A stretch of DNA of 64,000 bases from contig CP080408.1 of the NCBI GenBank assembly GCA_019448215.1, positions 372,001 through 436,000 of the forward strand, in the 5' to 3' direction. The translations under genes were made by a program, and so were the position numbers. This DNA is from Thalassovita mediterranea. GTDB lineage: Bacteria > Pseudomonadota > Alphaproteobacteria > Caulobacterales > Hyphomonadaceae. Below, in pieces: positions 41,403 to 49,316 of the stretch. The stretch's first letter is position 1, and the number at the start of each line of letters is the position of its first letter. The notes under the pieces were generated by a model. It was not told the origin of the DNA, ran no database searches, and worked only from the letters and a program-made list of their open reading frames with translations.

Positions 41403-42758
41403 CTAGACCGTAAGGCCTGCCTTGGAAAGCGCTTCGGACTGGCGGGCAGCGACCGCGTCTTCGCTGAACCCTTCGAGGCTTTCCTCGAACAGGCGGTGGT
41501 AGTTCACCTCAGCGCCAAGCCGGATATAGGCCGCGCCAAGCCCGATCGCGGCACGGTCCATGAAGACGAACTCACGCGGGATGGTGACAGGGCCAGCCTC
41601 TTTCAGGCGCTTACGAACTTCGAAGGCCTGCTTGCGGCCATACTCGCCGGGTGCGACGCCGTCAGCGACACTGCGCACCCGGTCTTCCAGAAGCGGGCCG
41701 TAGATGAACTTTGCCCAGATGTTCAGTATCTCGACGAGGTCCTTGTTGAGGTTCTTGAAGCCCCACTTTTCATAGGCCGCATAGGTCGCGTCAAAATCAT
41801 CCGCCCGGATGGCGCGGTAGAGGTCGACAACGCCGCCAACGAAGTTTGGCGGGAAGATACGGATGCAGCCAAAGTCGAGCAGATTGAGCCCCTCGCCGCC
41901 ATCAGTGACCTGGTAGTTGCCAAGATGCGGGTCGCCGTGGATGACGGCATAGCGCAGCATGGGCAGCCACCACGTCCAGTAGAGGCGCTTGGCGATGCCA
42001 TTGCGCACCTCTTGCGGCGCATCCTGCCAAGCAGTCAGCGGATCGCCGGTCACCCACTCCATGGTAAGGAGGCGGTCAGTAGATAGCTCATCCACGGGCT
42101 GGGGGATGTGGACGAAATCTTTCTCCTCAAGCATGTGGCGATAGAGGTTCATCGCCTTGCGCTCTCGCTTGTAATCGAGCTCTTCGCGGAGGCGATCAGA
42201 GATTTCGACGACGATCTCCTCAGGATCGATGGAGCCATCGAGGCGGCGGAACATGCCGAGCAGACTTTTTAGTTGGCCGACATCGCTTTCAACCGCGCTC
42301 GCCATGTCCGGGTATTGAAGTTTGCAGGCGACCTCGCGGCCGTCCGGCAATGTCGCGCGGTGCACCTGCCCCAGCGAGGCCGCATGGGCCGCTTCCTGAC
42401 CGAAGCTTGCAAACTTGTCCTGCCAGTCGGGCCCGAGCTCGGCGCGCATGCGGCGCTTTACGAAAGCCCAGCCCATGGGCGGGGCCTGCGCCTGAAGCTG
42501 CGACAGCTCATCTGCGTATTCCTGCGGCAGGAAATCAGGAATGGTCGACAGGATCTGCGCGACCTTCATCAGCGGTCCCTTGGTCTTGCCAAGGGCGGAG
42601 GCGAGTGCGCGGGCGGTGCGCTCATCGCCTTCATCGCCGCCAAAGAAACGGTTCGCCGCAAAGGCGACGCCAGCGCCAGACAGGTTGGAGCCGACCTGCG
42701 CGGTCCGCCTCAGCCGGGCGCTGAACCTGTTACGCTCTTTGTCTTTATCGTCTGCCAT
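41403..42758 (-). CDS. ABC1/AarF (UbiB-like) atypical kinase
   Basis: A 451-residue protein of the ABC1/ADCK/UbiB family, unusual protein-kinase-like ATPases that support ubiquinone synthesis and lipid-linked processes. The nucleotide-binding loop is AAHAASLGQVHRATLPDGREVACKLQYP, with the ASLGQVH motif replacing the kinase glycine loop. HGDPHLGNYQV is the catalytic loop and LLDFGCIR the metal-binding DFG. LMKVAQILSTIPDFLPQEYADELSQLQAQAPPM is the N-terminal KxGQ-like helix. The C-terminus lacks the two membrane helices of UbiB, fitting an ADCK-like paralogue. I chose the ATG at 42758. Confidence 0.9.
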   Translation of the reverse strand: MADDKDKERNRFSARLRRTAQVGSNLSGAGVAFAANRFFGGDEGDERTARALASALGKTKGPLMKVAQILSTIPDFLPQEYADELSQLQAQAPPMGWAFVKRRMRAELGPDWQDKFASFGQEAAHAASLGQVHRATLPDGREVACKLQYPDMASAVESDVGQLKSLLGMFRRLDGSIDPEEIVVEISDRLREELDYKRERKAMNLYRHMLEEKDFVHIPQPVDELSTDRLLTMEWVTGDPLTAWQDAPQEVRNGIAKRLYWTWWLPMLRYAVIHGDPHLGNYQVTDGGEGLNLLDFGCIRIFPPNFVGGVVDLYRAIRADDFDATYAAYEKWGFKNLNKDLVEILNIWAKFIYGPLLEDRVRSVADGVAPGEYGRKQAFEVRKRLKEAGPVTIPREFVFMDRAAIGLGAAYIRLGAEVNYHRLFEESLEGFSEDAVAARQSEALSKAGLTV

Positions 42759-42816
42759 GCGCAGGCATTTAAGCCGGAGGCTGGTGCAAGCAACGCCGCC
42801 AGATGCGGCGCTTTGC

Positions 42817-43287
42817 CTACCAAGTGCCGATGTTCTCGGCGCTGGCCCATGGCTCTTTCGGCGGAAGGGGATCGCCCTTCTGCAGAAGCTCGACCGAGAT
42901 ACCGTCCGGCGAGCGCACAAAGCACATGCGGCCGTCGCGGGGCGGGCGGTTGATCGTCACGCCAAGGTTCTGAAAGCGCTCAGTGGCGGCGTAGATGTCA
43001 TCGACCTTATAGGCGAGATGACCGAAATTGCGGCCGCCTTCCAATTCTTCAGGGTCCCAGTTGTGGGTCAGTTCGATCATAGGAAGACCGGGCGGCAGAC
43101 CCGTCTCGTTCGGGTCCGGCTTGTGACGGGCAATGTCTTCTGGCGAAGCAAGGAAGACGAGCGTGAAACGGCCCGCTTCATTGTCGACCCGGCGGATTTC
43201 CTTCAGGCCGAGGCCGTCGCAGAAGAATTTCAGCGCCGCGTCAACGTCGCTGATCCGGATCATGGTGTGGAGGTATTCAACACTCAT
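42817..43287 (-). CDS. VOC-family glyoxalase I-like protein
   Basis: A 156-residue two-module VOC protein resembling lactoylglutathione lyase: MIRISDVDAALKFFCDGLGL at the start, IELTHNW, FGHLAYKVDDIYA and FVRSPDGISVELLQKG at the end. The metal ligands expected for GloA (H, E, H, E) can be placed at H8, E72, H88 and E135, though counting is approximate. The reaction would be isomerisation of the methylglyoxal-glutathione adduct. Its ATG overlaps the stop of the upstream membrane-protein gene. Confidence 0.85.
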   Translation of the reverse strand: MSVEYLHTMIRISDVDAALKFFCDGLGLKEIRRVDNEAGRFTLVFLASPEDIARHKPDPNETGLPPGLPMIELTHNWDPEELEGGRNFGHLAYKVDDIYAATERFQNLGVTINRPPRDGRMCFVRSPDGISVELLQKGDPLPPKEPWASAENIGTW

Positions 43288-43754
43288 TCGTCTTTTCCTT
43301 CGAGGCGGCGGATTTCAGATTTCAATGAAGGCGGGGCATTGCGGTAATAGTGCGAGGTCACCGCGTAGAGAAACAGGACGACCGCGCCCATGACGAACAT
43401 GAAGGTCATGAACACGTTGAACATATAGCCCCGTTCCATGGGGCCGGGGACGGAGCCGCCAAGGCGCCACATGAAGTCCCACAGACTGTTGAACCCCATG
43501 ATGAGGAGCGGCAGCGCGAGAAGGCTGACCAGTGCTGCGCCCCAGCGATAGGAGGCGGCCAGCGGTGCTTCGCTGCGGATGAAGATTTCCTTGAAATCTT
43601 CTTGGGAAACGCGGTCGGAAAGTAGCTTCTTCTCGCGCATCGAGTCGTAGACCGCTTTCGAGAAAGTCGGCAGCTCACGCCACTTCATCAGAATCCAGAT
43701 TCCCCACAGCCCGAGTGCGACGAACATCATCGCGTAAAATGTAAGGTATCCCAT
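43284..43754 (-). CDS. Small membrane protein with three helices
   Basis: A 156-residue protein: an N-terminal helix (about residues 3-23), a soluble segment (KLLSDRVSQEDFKEIFIRSEAPL), and two further helices (about 68-90 and 108-132), then a short basic/acidic tail. No family recognised. I chose the ATG at 43754, with GGAAGAG immediately upstream. Its end overlaps the VOC gene by ATGA, so the two are coupled. Confidence 0.75.
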   Translation of the reverse strand: MGYLTFYAMMFVALGLWGIWILMKWRELPTFSKAVYDSMREKKLLSDRVSQEDFKEIFIRSEAPLAASYRWGAALVSLLALPLLIMGFNSLWDFMWRLGGSVPGPMERGYMFNVFMTFMFVMGAVVLFLYAVTSHYYRNAPPSLKSEIRRLEGKDE

Positions 43755-43806
43755 GTCTCTTCCATTGGCCGGGCGCCTTGCCTGCCGCGAGACCAGTGAG
43801 GAGGCC

Positions 43807-44691
43807 TCAGGCGGCGTGTGCGCGCTCAAATGTCAGCATGGCGCGCTTTCGCGCCACACCCCAATGGTAATTATGTAACCGCCCATCTGACGCAAGGGCG
43901 CGATGGCAGGGAATAAGCCACGATATTGTGTTCGCCCCGATTGCAGTTCCCGCAGCCCGCGCTGCCTTTGGCTGGCCTGCGGCAGCGGCGACCTCGCCAT
44001 AGGTGCGTGTCTCGCCCGGTGGGATATCGAGAAGCGCCCGCCAGATTTGACGGCGGAAGGGTGTGCCATAGAGCGCGACGGGCACAGGCTCTGTGCCCTC
44101 GAAGATGCGCGTCGCCCAGCGGGCCGCCTCGCCATTGTCTTCGCGGATGGAGGCATTGGGGTAGCGGCTGGCGAAGTCCTCTTTTACAGCCCGCTTGCCG
44201 TAGCCCGGATGCTCAAAACCGGATTTCGCATCCGCCCCGTCATCGGCAAAGCCAAGCCCGCAAAGGCCGCGCGGCGAAATGACGAGGATGGCTGTTCCGA
44301 AAGGCGTTTCGGCCTCTCCCATGACAAGGTCCGCGCCCTGCCCGCCTGTCTTTGCTTCGCCGGGCGTGAGGCCCTCATGCGCGATGAACAGGTCATGCAG
44401 GCGGGATGGGCCCGAGAGGCCCGTCTCATACGATGCGTCCAGCAGGCTCGCACCCTGACGCAGGAGGTCGCCTGCCTCAGCATGAGCAAGAGCGGCCTGA
44501 TACTGCTTGGGACTGATACCGGCCCAGCGGGTGAATTCGCGCTGGAAGTGGTGTGGCGAGAGACCGACGGCCCGCGCGCACTCAGCGAGGTCCGGCCAGT
44601 CGCGCCAGGTGTCACCGAGGTGCGAGAGCGCGTCGGCCATGCGGCCATAGGCGACCGAGCGTTCGGAAAGCGAGGAAGCAGTGTTCGTCAT
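43807..44691 (-). CDS. AraC-HTH / O6-alkylguanine methyltransferase fusion (Ada-like)
   Basis: A 294-residue fusion. Residues about 20-110 form an AraC-type double helix-turn-helix (AVGLSPHHFQREFTRWAGISPKQYQ). Residues about 120-290 form the alkyltransferase domain, with the acceptor cysteine in LIPCHRALASDG (C262) and the DNA-binding YGEVAAAAGQPKAARAAGTAIGANT. The N-terminal Ada zinc domain with the methylphosphotriester-accepting cysteine is absent. It therefore repairs O6-alkylguanine, but any signal for gene activation must come from elsewhere. A terminator at 44760-44785 insulates it from the upstream gene. Confidence 0.9.
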   Translation of the reverse strand: MTNTASSLSERSVAYGRMADALSHLGDTWRDWPDLAECARAVGLSPHHFQREFTRWAGISPKQYQAALAHAEAGDLLRQGASLLDASYETGLSGPSRLHDLFIAHEGLTPGEAKTGGQGADLVMGEAETPFGTAILVISPRGLCGLGFADDGADAKSGFEHPGYGKRAVKEDFASRYPNASIREDNGEAARWATRIFEGTEPVPVALYGTPFRRQIWRALLDIPPGETRTYGEVAAAAGQPKAARAAGTAIGANTISWLIPCHRALASDGRLHNYHWGVARKRAMLTFERAHAA

Positions 44692-44759
44692 GGGCAGAGT
44701 TTGCCGCGCCCGGCGGGCCGCTGCCACCCGTTTCTTGCGCATCACCCGCGCCCCACATG

Positions 44760-44785
44760 AAAAAGGCCCCGCCACTGGCGAGGCC
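44760..44785 (-). terminator. Intrinsic terminator of the TacA-like gene
   Basis: On the minus strand GGCCTCGCC, loop AGT, GGCGGGGCC and then TTTTT. The 9-bp stem has one G-T pair. It lies 29 bases after the stop of the gene at 44815-46293. Confidence 0.85.
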
Positions 44786-44814
44786 CTGATCGAATTTGGG
44801 TGCGCGGCCCCGCG

Positions 44815-46293
44815 CTAGCCCGCCTTGCGGTTCTCTTCGCCGTCGAGCTCATACTCGCGGATCTTGCGATAGAGGGTCGAGCGGCCGATGCCGAGGCGGC
44901 GGCTGACTTCGGACATATGGCCCTGATAGAAATCGATCGCGTATTCGATGATGTCGCGTTCGATATCGGTCAGCGGGCGAAGCTCGCCTTCCTCATCCTT
45001 GATCGTGACGGGGCTCGATGGCGCGGCCATCATCTCAGCAACCGGTTCGTTTTCGACTGCTGGCAGGTCATTCGCCGGCGGAACACGTTTTGGCACGGGC
45101 GGCAGGTCTACCATCTCAGGCATGACGCCGGAGATCTGCGGGAAGTCGTGCGGCTGCAGCGTGTCACCTTCACAGAGGATAACAGCGCGGAAGACGGCGT
45201 TCTCGAGCTGGCGGACATTACCCGGCCAGTCGAAGGCGCAGAGCATCTGCAGCGTTTCCTCGCTGGCGGTTTCCACGTCACGGTTCTCAGACGCGTTGAA
45301 GCGCGAGATGAAGTGGCTGACGAGAGCTGGAATATCCTCGCGGCGCTCTCGCAGCGACGGGACATCGACCGGGAACACGTTGAGACGGTAATAGAGGTCT
45401 TCGCGGAAGTTGCCGGCCTTAACCTGTTCGGCAAGGTCGCGGTTGGTCGCCGAGACGATGCGCACGTCTACCTTGGTCGGACGGCGCGAGCCGACAGCAT
45501 CGACCTCACCTTCCTGAAGGGCGCGCAGAAGTTTGACCTGCATGTCGAGCGGCAGTTCGCCAATCTCATCGAGGAAAAGCGTGCCGCCATCTGCCTCGAC
45601 GAACTTGCCGAGGGATTTGGAGACCGCGCCCGTAAACGCGCCCTTCTCATGGCCGAAAAGGATACTTTCGACGAGGTTTTCAGGAATGGCGCCGCAGTTG
45701 ACGGTGACGAATGGCTTGCCGGCCCGGTCGGACGCGCCCTGGATGCAGCGGGCGATAACTTCCTTACCGACACCACTTTCACCGAGGATCAGGACCGGAA
45801 TATCAGAGCTTGCCGCACGCTGGCCGAGGCGAACGACCTGGCGCATGGCCGGGGCGGCCGCGATCATGTCGTCAAAGCTCATCCCGCCTTCTGACTTGCG
45901 GGTGAGGCGTTTCACTTCGCCGGTCAGCGAGGACATTTTGAGGGCGTTGCGGATCGAGACGACGACGCGTTCAGGATTGGCAGGTTTGACGACGAAGTCG
46001 ACGGCACCTGCGCGCATGGCGGTCACGATGGTGTCGATGCCGGAGGTTGCGGTCAGCATGATGACCGGCACATCGGGAATACGCTCACCAAGGCGTTCCA
46101 GCGTTTCCATCCCCGAAAGGCCAGGCATGGTCAGGTCGAGAAGAATGACATCTGCGCCAGCTTCGGTCGCGGTCGTGAAACCGGTTTCGCCATCCGGGGC
46201 GGTCCGGCAGGCAAAGCCAGCCTTTTCCACCGCAGCCTGGATCAGCCTGCGCTGGGTTGGATCGTCATCGATGACCAGAACCGTCTTCGCCAT
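44815..46293 (-). CDS. Sigma-54-dependent response regulator (TacA-like)
   Basis: A 492-residue NtrC-family activator. The receiver domain (1-120) has acidic pocket DDD (9-11), phospho-acceptor D in LLDLTMPG and lysine in VVKPANPE. The AAA+ domain (about 140-380) has Walker A LGESGVGKEV, the sigma-54-contacting GAFTGA loop and Walker B FLDEIGELPL. The Fis-type C-terminal helix-turn-helix is MSEVSRRLGIGRSTLYRKIREY. The start MAKTVLVIDDDPTQRRLI closely resembles Caulobacter TacA, which acts in the stalk and cell-cycle pathway downstream of ShkA/ShpA; orthology is inferred. No cognate kinase is next to it. Confidence 0.93.
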   Translation of the reverse strand: MAKTVLVIDDDPTQRRLIQAAVEKAGFACRTAPDGETGFTTATEAGADVILLDLTMPGLSGMETLERLGERIPDVPVIMLTATSGIDTIVTAMRAGAVDFVVKPANPERVVVSIRNALKMSSLTGEVKRLTRKSEGGMSFDDMIAAAPAMRQVVRLGQRAASSDIPVLILGESGVGKEVIARCIQGASDRAGKPFVTVNCGAIPENLVESILFGHEKGAFTGAVSKSLGKFVEADGGTLFLDEIGELPLDMQVKLLRALQEGEVDAVGSRRPTKVDVRIVSATNRDLAEQVKAGNFREDLYYRLNVFPVDVPSLRERREDIPALVSHFISRFNASENRDVETASEETLQMLCAFDWPGNVRQLENAVFRAVILCEGDTLQPHDFPQISGVMPEMVDLPPVPKRVPPANDLPAVENEPVAEMMAAPSSPVTIKDEEGELRPLTDIERDIIEYAIDFYQGHMSEVSRRLGIGRSTLYRKIREYELDGEENRKAG

Positions 46294-46407
46294 GTCACAT
46301 CACTCCTGAAAGCCTGTTCGACCTCTGTTGGGTCATTTTGCTACGGCCCGATATGGCACACAGGTGTGAGGTTATGGTTCAGTCGATGTTTCAAATTTCA
46401 AACAAAT

Positions 46408-46439
46408 AAAAACCCCGCCCGGCCAAGCCGCGGCGGGGT
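46408..46439 (-). terminator. Intrinsic terminator of the thiolase gene
   Basis: On the minus strand ACCCCGCC (46439-46432) pairs with GGCGGGGT (46419-46412), with additional GC pairing inside the loop, followed by a T-run (A5 at 46408-46412 on the plus strand). It lies 36 bases after the thiolase stop. Confidence 0.85.
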
Positions 46440-46474
46440 CTTCGATTTTTCAAGGCGAAGTCTCGCCCGAAGAT

Positions 46475-47725
46475 TTAGGCGTCGAGACGCTCGATGATAA
46501 TGGCAGGAGCCATACCGCCAGCGGCACACATGGTGACGAGGCCATACTTGCCGCCGGAGCGCTCAAGTTCATCGAGGGCGGTGCCGATCAGGATCGAACC
46601 AGTCGCGCCGATCGGGTGACCAAGCGCCATTGCGCCGCCATTGATGTTGACCTTCTCACGGTCGAGCTTGAGGTCACGGATGAACTTTTCTGCCACGACA
46701 GAGAAAGCCTCGTTGATCTCGTAGACGTCGATGTCGTCGGTGGTCATGCCGGCTTTTTCGAGGACCTTTTTCGCAGCTGCGACCGGTGCGTTGAGCATCA
46801 GGGTCGGGCAGTCGCCCATGTTCGCGGTTGCGACGATGCGGGCACGCGGCTTCAGGCCGTTCTTGTCGGCATACTCTTTCGAGGTGACGAGGATAGCGGC
46901 TGCGCCATCGACAACACCTGAAGAGTTACCGGCATGGTGGACGTGTTGCACGTTGCCTTTGATCTGCGGGTACTTCTTCTCGATCATGTTGCCATAGGTC
47001 GTGCCCTTGTCGTCGACAGGGATGTCCCAGAACATGTTGAAGACGGTCTTGAGGCCAGACAGGCTCTCCATCGTGGTGCCCGGACGCGGGAATTCGTCCT
47101 TGTCGAGCGCCAGTGACCCATCGCGGTTGTAGACAGGCACGACGGACTTGTCGAAACGGCCTTCATCCATCGCCTTCTTGGCGCGCTCTTGCGAGACGAC
47201 GGCCAGCTGGTCGACGGCTTCGCGGTCGATGCCTTCAAGGGTCGCGATGGCGTCAGCACAGCAGCCCTGCTGGGACTGCGGGTGCATTTCACGAAGGTGA
47301 AGGTTGCCAGCGTCCATCATTGGCGGGTTCTTCGGGTCCGCGGTGGATGCAGTGTAGCTCATCATCTCACAGCCGCCTGCGATGACGCAGTCTTCCATGC
47401 CGGACATGATCTGTGCTGCTGCGAGCGAGACGGTGGTGATGCCCGAGCCGCAGAAGCGGTCGAGGGTCACGCCGGATGCCTTGACGTCGAAGCCTGCGTC
47501 GAGAGCGGCCATGCGGCCCATGTCAGCGCCTTGTGCGCCGCGCTGGGAGCTGGTGCCCCAGATGATGTCGTCGACGGTGGCGGTGTCGAGATTGTTGCGG
47601 TCACGGATCGCGCCGAGGACGGTCGCGCCGAGATGCTGTGGGTGAAGGTGGGCGAGCGAACCCTTGCCAACCTTGCCAATGCCGCGCGGCGTGCGGACCG
47701 CGTCGATGATGTATGCTTCAGCCAT
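46475..47725 (-). CDS. Acetyl-CoA C-acetyltransferase (thiolase)
   Basis: A 416-residue thiolase-superfamily enzyme. The nucleophilic cysteine is in LDRFCGSGITTV (about C91), the catalytic histidine in NINGGAMALGHPIGATG, and the second cysteine in TMCAAGGMAPA. Length is slightly above the 390-400 typical of PhaA/AtoB. SDPKNPPMM-like and RDGSLALDKDE segments are more like the FadA/acetyl-CoA acyltransferase side. It either condenses two acetyl-CoA or cleaves beta-ketoacyl-CoA. I chose the ATG at 47725, with a strong GGGAGGA site. Monocistronic in appearance, with its own terminator. Confidence 0.93.
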   Translation of the reverse strand: MAEAYIIDAVRTPRGIGKVGKGSLAHLHPQHLGATVLGAIRDRNNLDTATVDDIIWGTSSQRGAQGADMGRMAALDAGFDVKASGVTLDRFCGSGITTVSLAAAQIMSGMEDCVIAGGCEMMSYTASTADPKNPPMMDAGNLHLREMHPQSQQGCCADAIATLEGIDREAVDQLAVVSQERAKKAMDEGRFDKSVVPVYNRDGSLALDKDEFPRPGTTMESLSGLKTVFNMFWDIPVDDKGTTYGNMIEKKYPQIKGNVQHVHHAGNSSGVVDGAAAILVTSKEYADKNGLKPRARIVATANMGDCPTLMLNAPVAAAKKVLEKAGMTTDDIDVYEINEAFSVVAEKFIRDLKLDREKVNINGGAMALGHPIGATGSILIGTALDELERSGGKYGLVTMCAAGGMAPAIIIERLDA

Positions 47726-47830
47726 AAGATTCCTCCCGAACATGCTGAATTGGACCGGATGGGGAAAGCTAATCCCCTTTCCGCCAACGGAAGGCAATCT
47801 CTGCCCCAGCGTCAAAGACTGAAAGGAAGT

Positions 47831-48640
47831 CTAGAGGCCGAGAACGTCGTTCATGTCATAGAGGCCTGCAGGCTGGCGGAGGGCCCAGCGCGCCGCAGCG
47901 AGAGCCCCATGCGCAAAGACCGACCGGTCAAGTGCGGAATGGGCCAGCGTGAGGACTTCCTTCTCAGAGCCGAATGTGACTTCGTGCTCACCGATGACAC
48001 CGCCGGAGCGGCGGACGGAGAAACCGATCTTTCCAGCCTCACGTGCCGCATCCGGACCATCATAGGGGGCCTGGCGCAGGGCCTTGAGGTCAGCGCCCCG
48101 GCCTGCAGCGGCGGCATCACCCAGCATGAGCGCTGTGCCGGACGGAGCGTCGACCTTACGCCGGTGATGGGTTTCGAGGATCTCGATGTCCCAGTCTTCG
48201 CCAAGGCTTTCGGCGGCCCGCTTTGTCAGCGCGCAGAGCAGATTGACGCCGAGCGAGAAGTTGCCCGCCTTTACGATAGCGAGTTCGCCAGCGGCTTCGG
48301 CGATCTCGGCTTCCTGCGCAGCGTCGAAGCCCGTCGTGCCGATCACGACGGCTTTCACACCTGCCGCTTTGAGATGCTTGAGCGCCTCCAGCGTGGCGCT
48401 GGGACGTGTGAAATCGATCCAGACGTCCGCGCCGCTGGCGGCTTTCGCCACATCAGATTGCGGCTGGACGGCATCGGGTGCGCCGTGGACGAGGTTTGAG
48501 AGCGGGGCGCCGAGGGCGTCACTGCCCGGCGCTTCGCTGGCGCCTGTCAGCGTGTGACCTGCCTCAACAGCTGCAGAGGCGAGCTGGCGACCCATGCGCC
48601 CGGCGACGCCGGCGATGGCTAGTTTCAACGTTCCTGTCAT
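47831..48640 (-). CDS. dapB: 4-hydroxy-tetrahydrodipicolinate reductase
   Basis: A 269-residue NAD(P)H-dependent enzyme of the diaminopimelate/lysine pathway. The N-terminal nucleotide-binding motif is AIAGVAGRMGRQL, the NAD-interaction segment WIDFTRPSATLEAL, and the catalytic motif ETHHRRKVDAPSGTALMLG, with the conserved HHRxKxDAPSGTA. SVRRSGGVIGEHEV and LAHSALDRSVFAHGAL follow. Length is normal. It supplies meso-diaminopimelate for cell wall and lysine. The thiolase gene lies 105 bases upstream on the same side but shows no sign of cotranscription. Confidence 0.96.
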   Translation of the reverse strand: MTGTLKLAIAGVAGRMGRQLASAAVEAGHTLTGASEAPGSDALGAPLSNLVHGAPDAVQPQSDVAKAASGADVWIDFTRPSATLEALKHLKAAGVKAVVIGTTGFDAAQEAEIAEAAGELAIVKAGNFSLGVNLLCALTKRAAESLGEDWDIEILETHHRRKVDAPSGTALMLGDAAAAGRGADLKALRQAPYDGPDAAREAGKIGFSVRRSGGVIGEHEVTFGSEKEVLTLAHSALDRSVFAHGALAAARWALRQPAGLYDMNDVLGL

Positions 48641-48739
48641 GCCTCGTCCTTAGCGCCTTTCCGCCCCGCCTGAACAGACCTCGCCGCACGCAAAAATTAC
48701 GCGGCTTTACGATTTTGGGTTGCGAGCGGCATTTCTGTG

Positions 48740-48755
48740 TTAACCTTCTGTTTAC
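48740..48755 (+). promoter_or_regulatory. CtrA-like box
   Basis: TTAA-CCTTCTG-TTTAC has the exact N7 spacing of the CtrA consensus TTAA-N7-TTAAC with one mismatch in the second half. It lies 31-46 bases before the start codon of the Tyr-rich secreted protein, a position compatible with direct promoter control. Confidence 0.45.
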
Positions 48756-48785
48756 CCACAGAAGCTGCAGCAGGAAGGATTCCGT

Positions 48786-49316
48786 ATGCGCACCAGACTC
48801 TTCATTGGCGGGGCGCTCGCGGCGCTGTTCGCCCTTCCTGCAGCCGCTGACGGTTATGTCTACACCGCACCGTCGACCAGCCATGGCTATGCGACAAGCC
48901 ACACGAGCACGACTTCGCCTTGCGCGGTGACGAGCTGCTGCTGTGGCCATCAGGTCGTGCGGACCTATACGACCGCGCCTGTCGTGCGCCGCTACGTGCA
49001 GACCTATACGCGGGTTGCCCCGCCAAGTTGCACGGCGACCAGCCATGTCGGCCATGACCATGCCCACCACACCTATAGCCATACCGGCGCGCGGACCTAT
49101 TCCACGACCCGCACAGTCACCGGCTACAGCCAGGGCAGCAGCTATTCAGGTAGCGCCTATGCCAGCAGCGACGGCTACGCCTATGGCGATGCATATTACG
49201 ATGACGGCTATTATGAGGGCGACGCCTATTACGAGGCTTACCCGGCCCCATCCGCGGGCTACGCAGCCGAGCTCAGCCTCGACCGCGAAGACCCGTGGAA
49301 CGGCTATCGCCGCTGA
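48786..49316 (+). CDS. Secreted Tyr/Ser/Thr-rich protein with Cys and His clusters
   Basis: A 176-residue exported protein with signal peptide to about residue 21 (LFALPAAADG). The mature chain is low-complexity, dominated by Tyr, Ser, Thr, Gly and Ala. It has a CCC cluster in VTSCCCGHQ, a His-rich stretch HVGHDHAHHTYSH that could bind metal, and a tail of DGYAYGDAYYDDGYYEG type. The C-terminal 15 residues are charged and more ordinary. I recognise no family; surface-structure or adhesive roles are conceivable but unsupported. An AGGAAGG site precedes the ATG and a CtrA-like box lies upstream. Confidence 0.75.
   Translation: MRTRLFIGGALAALFALPAAADGYVYTAPSTSHGYATSHTSTTSPCAVTSCCCGHQVVRTYTTAPVVRRYVQTYTRVAPPSCTATSHVGHDHAHHTYSHTGARTYSTTRTVTGYSQGSSYSGSAYASSDGYAYGDAYYDDGYYEGDAYYEAYPAPSAGYAAELSLDREDPWNGYRR

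Noticed and set aside
46350-46370. TGGCAC near the TacA-like gene considered as a sigma-54 -24 element
   Set aside because: The matching -12 TTGC at the correct distance is absent.
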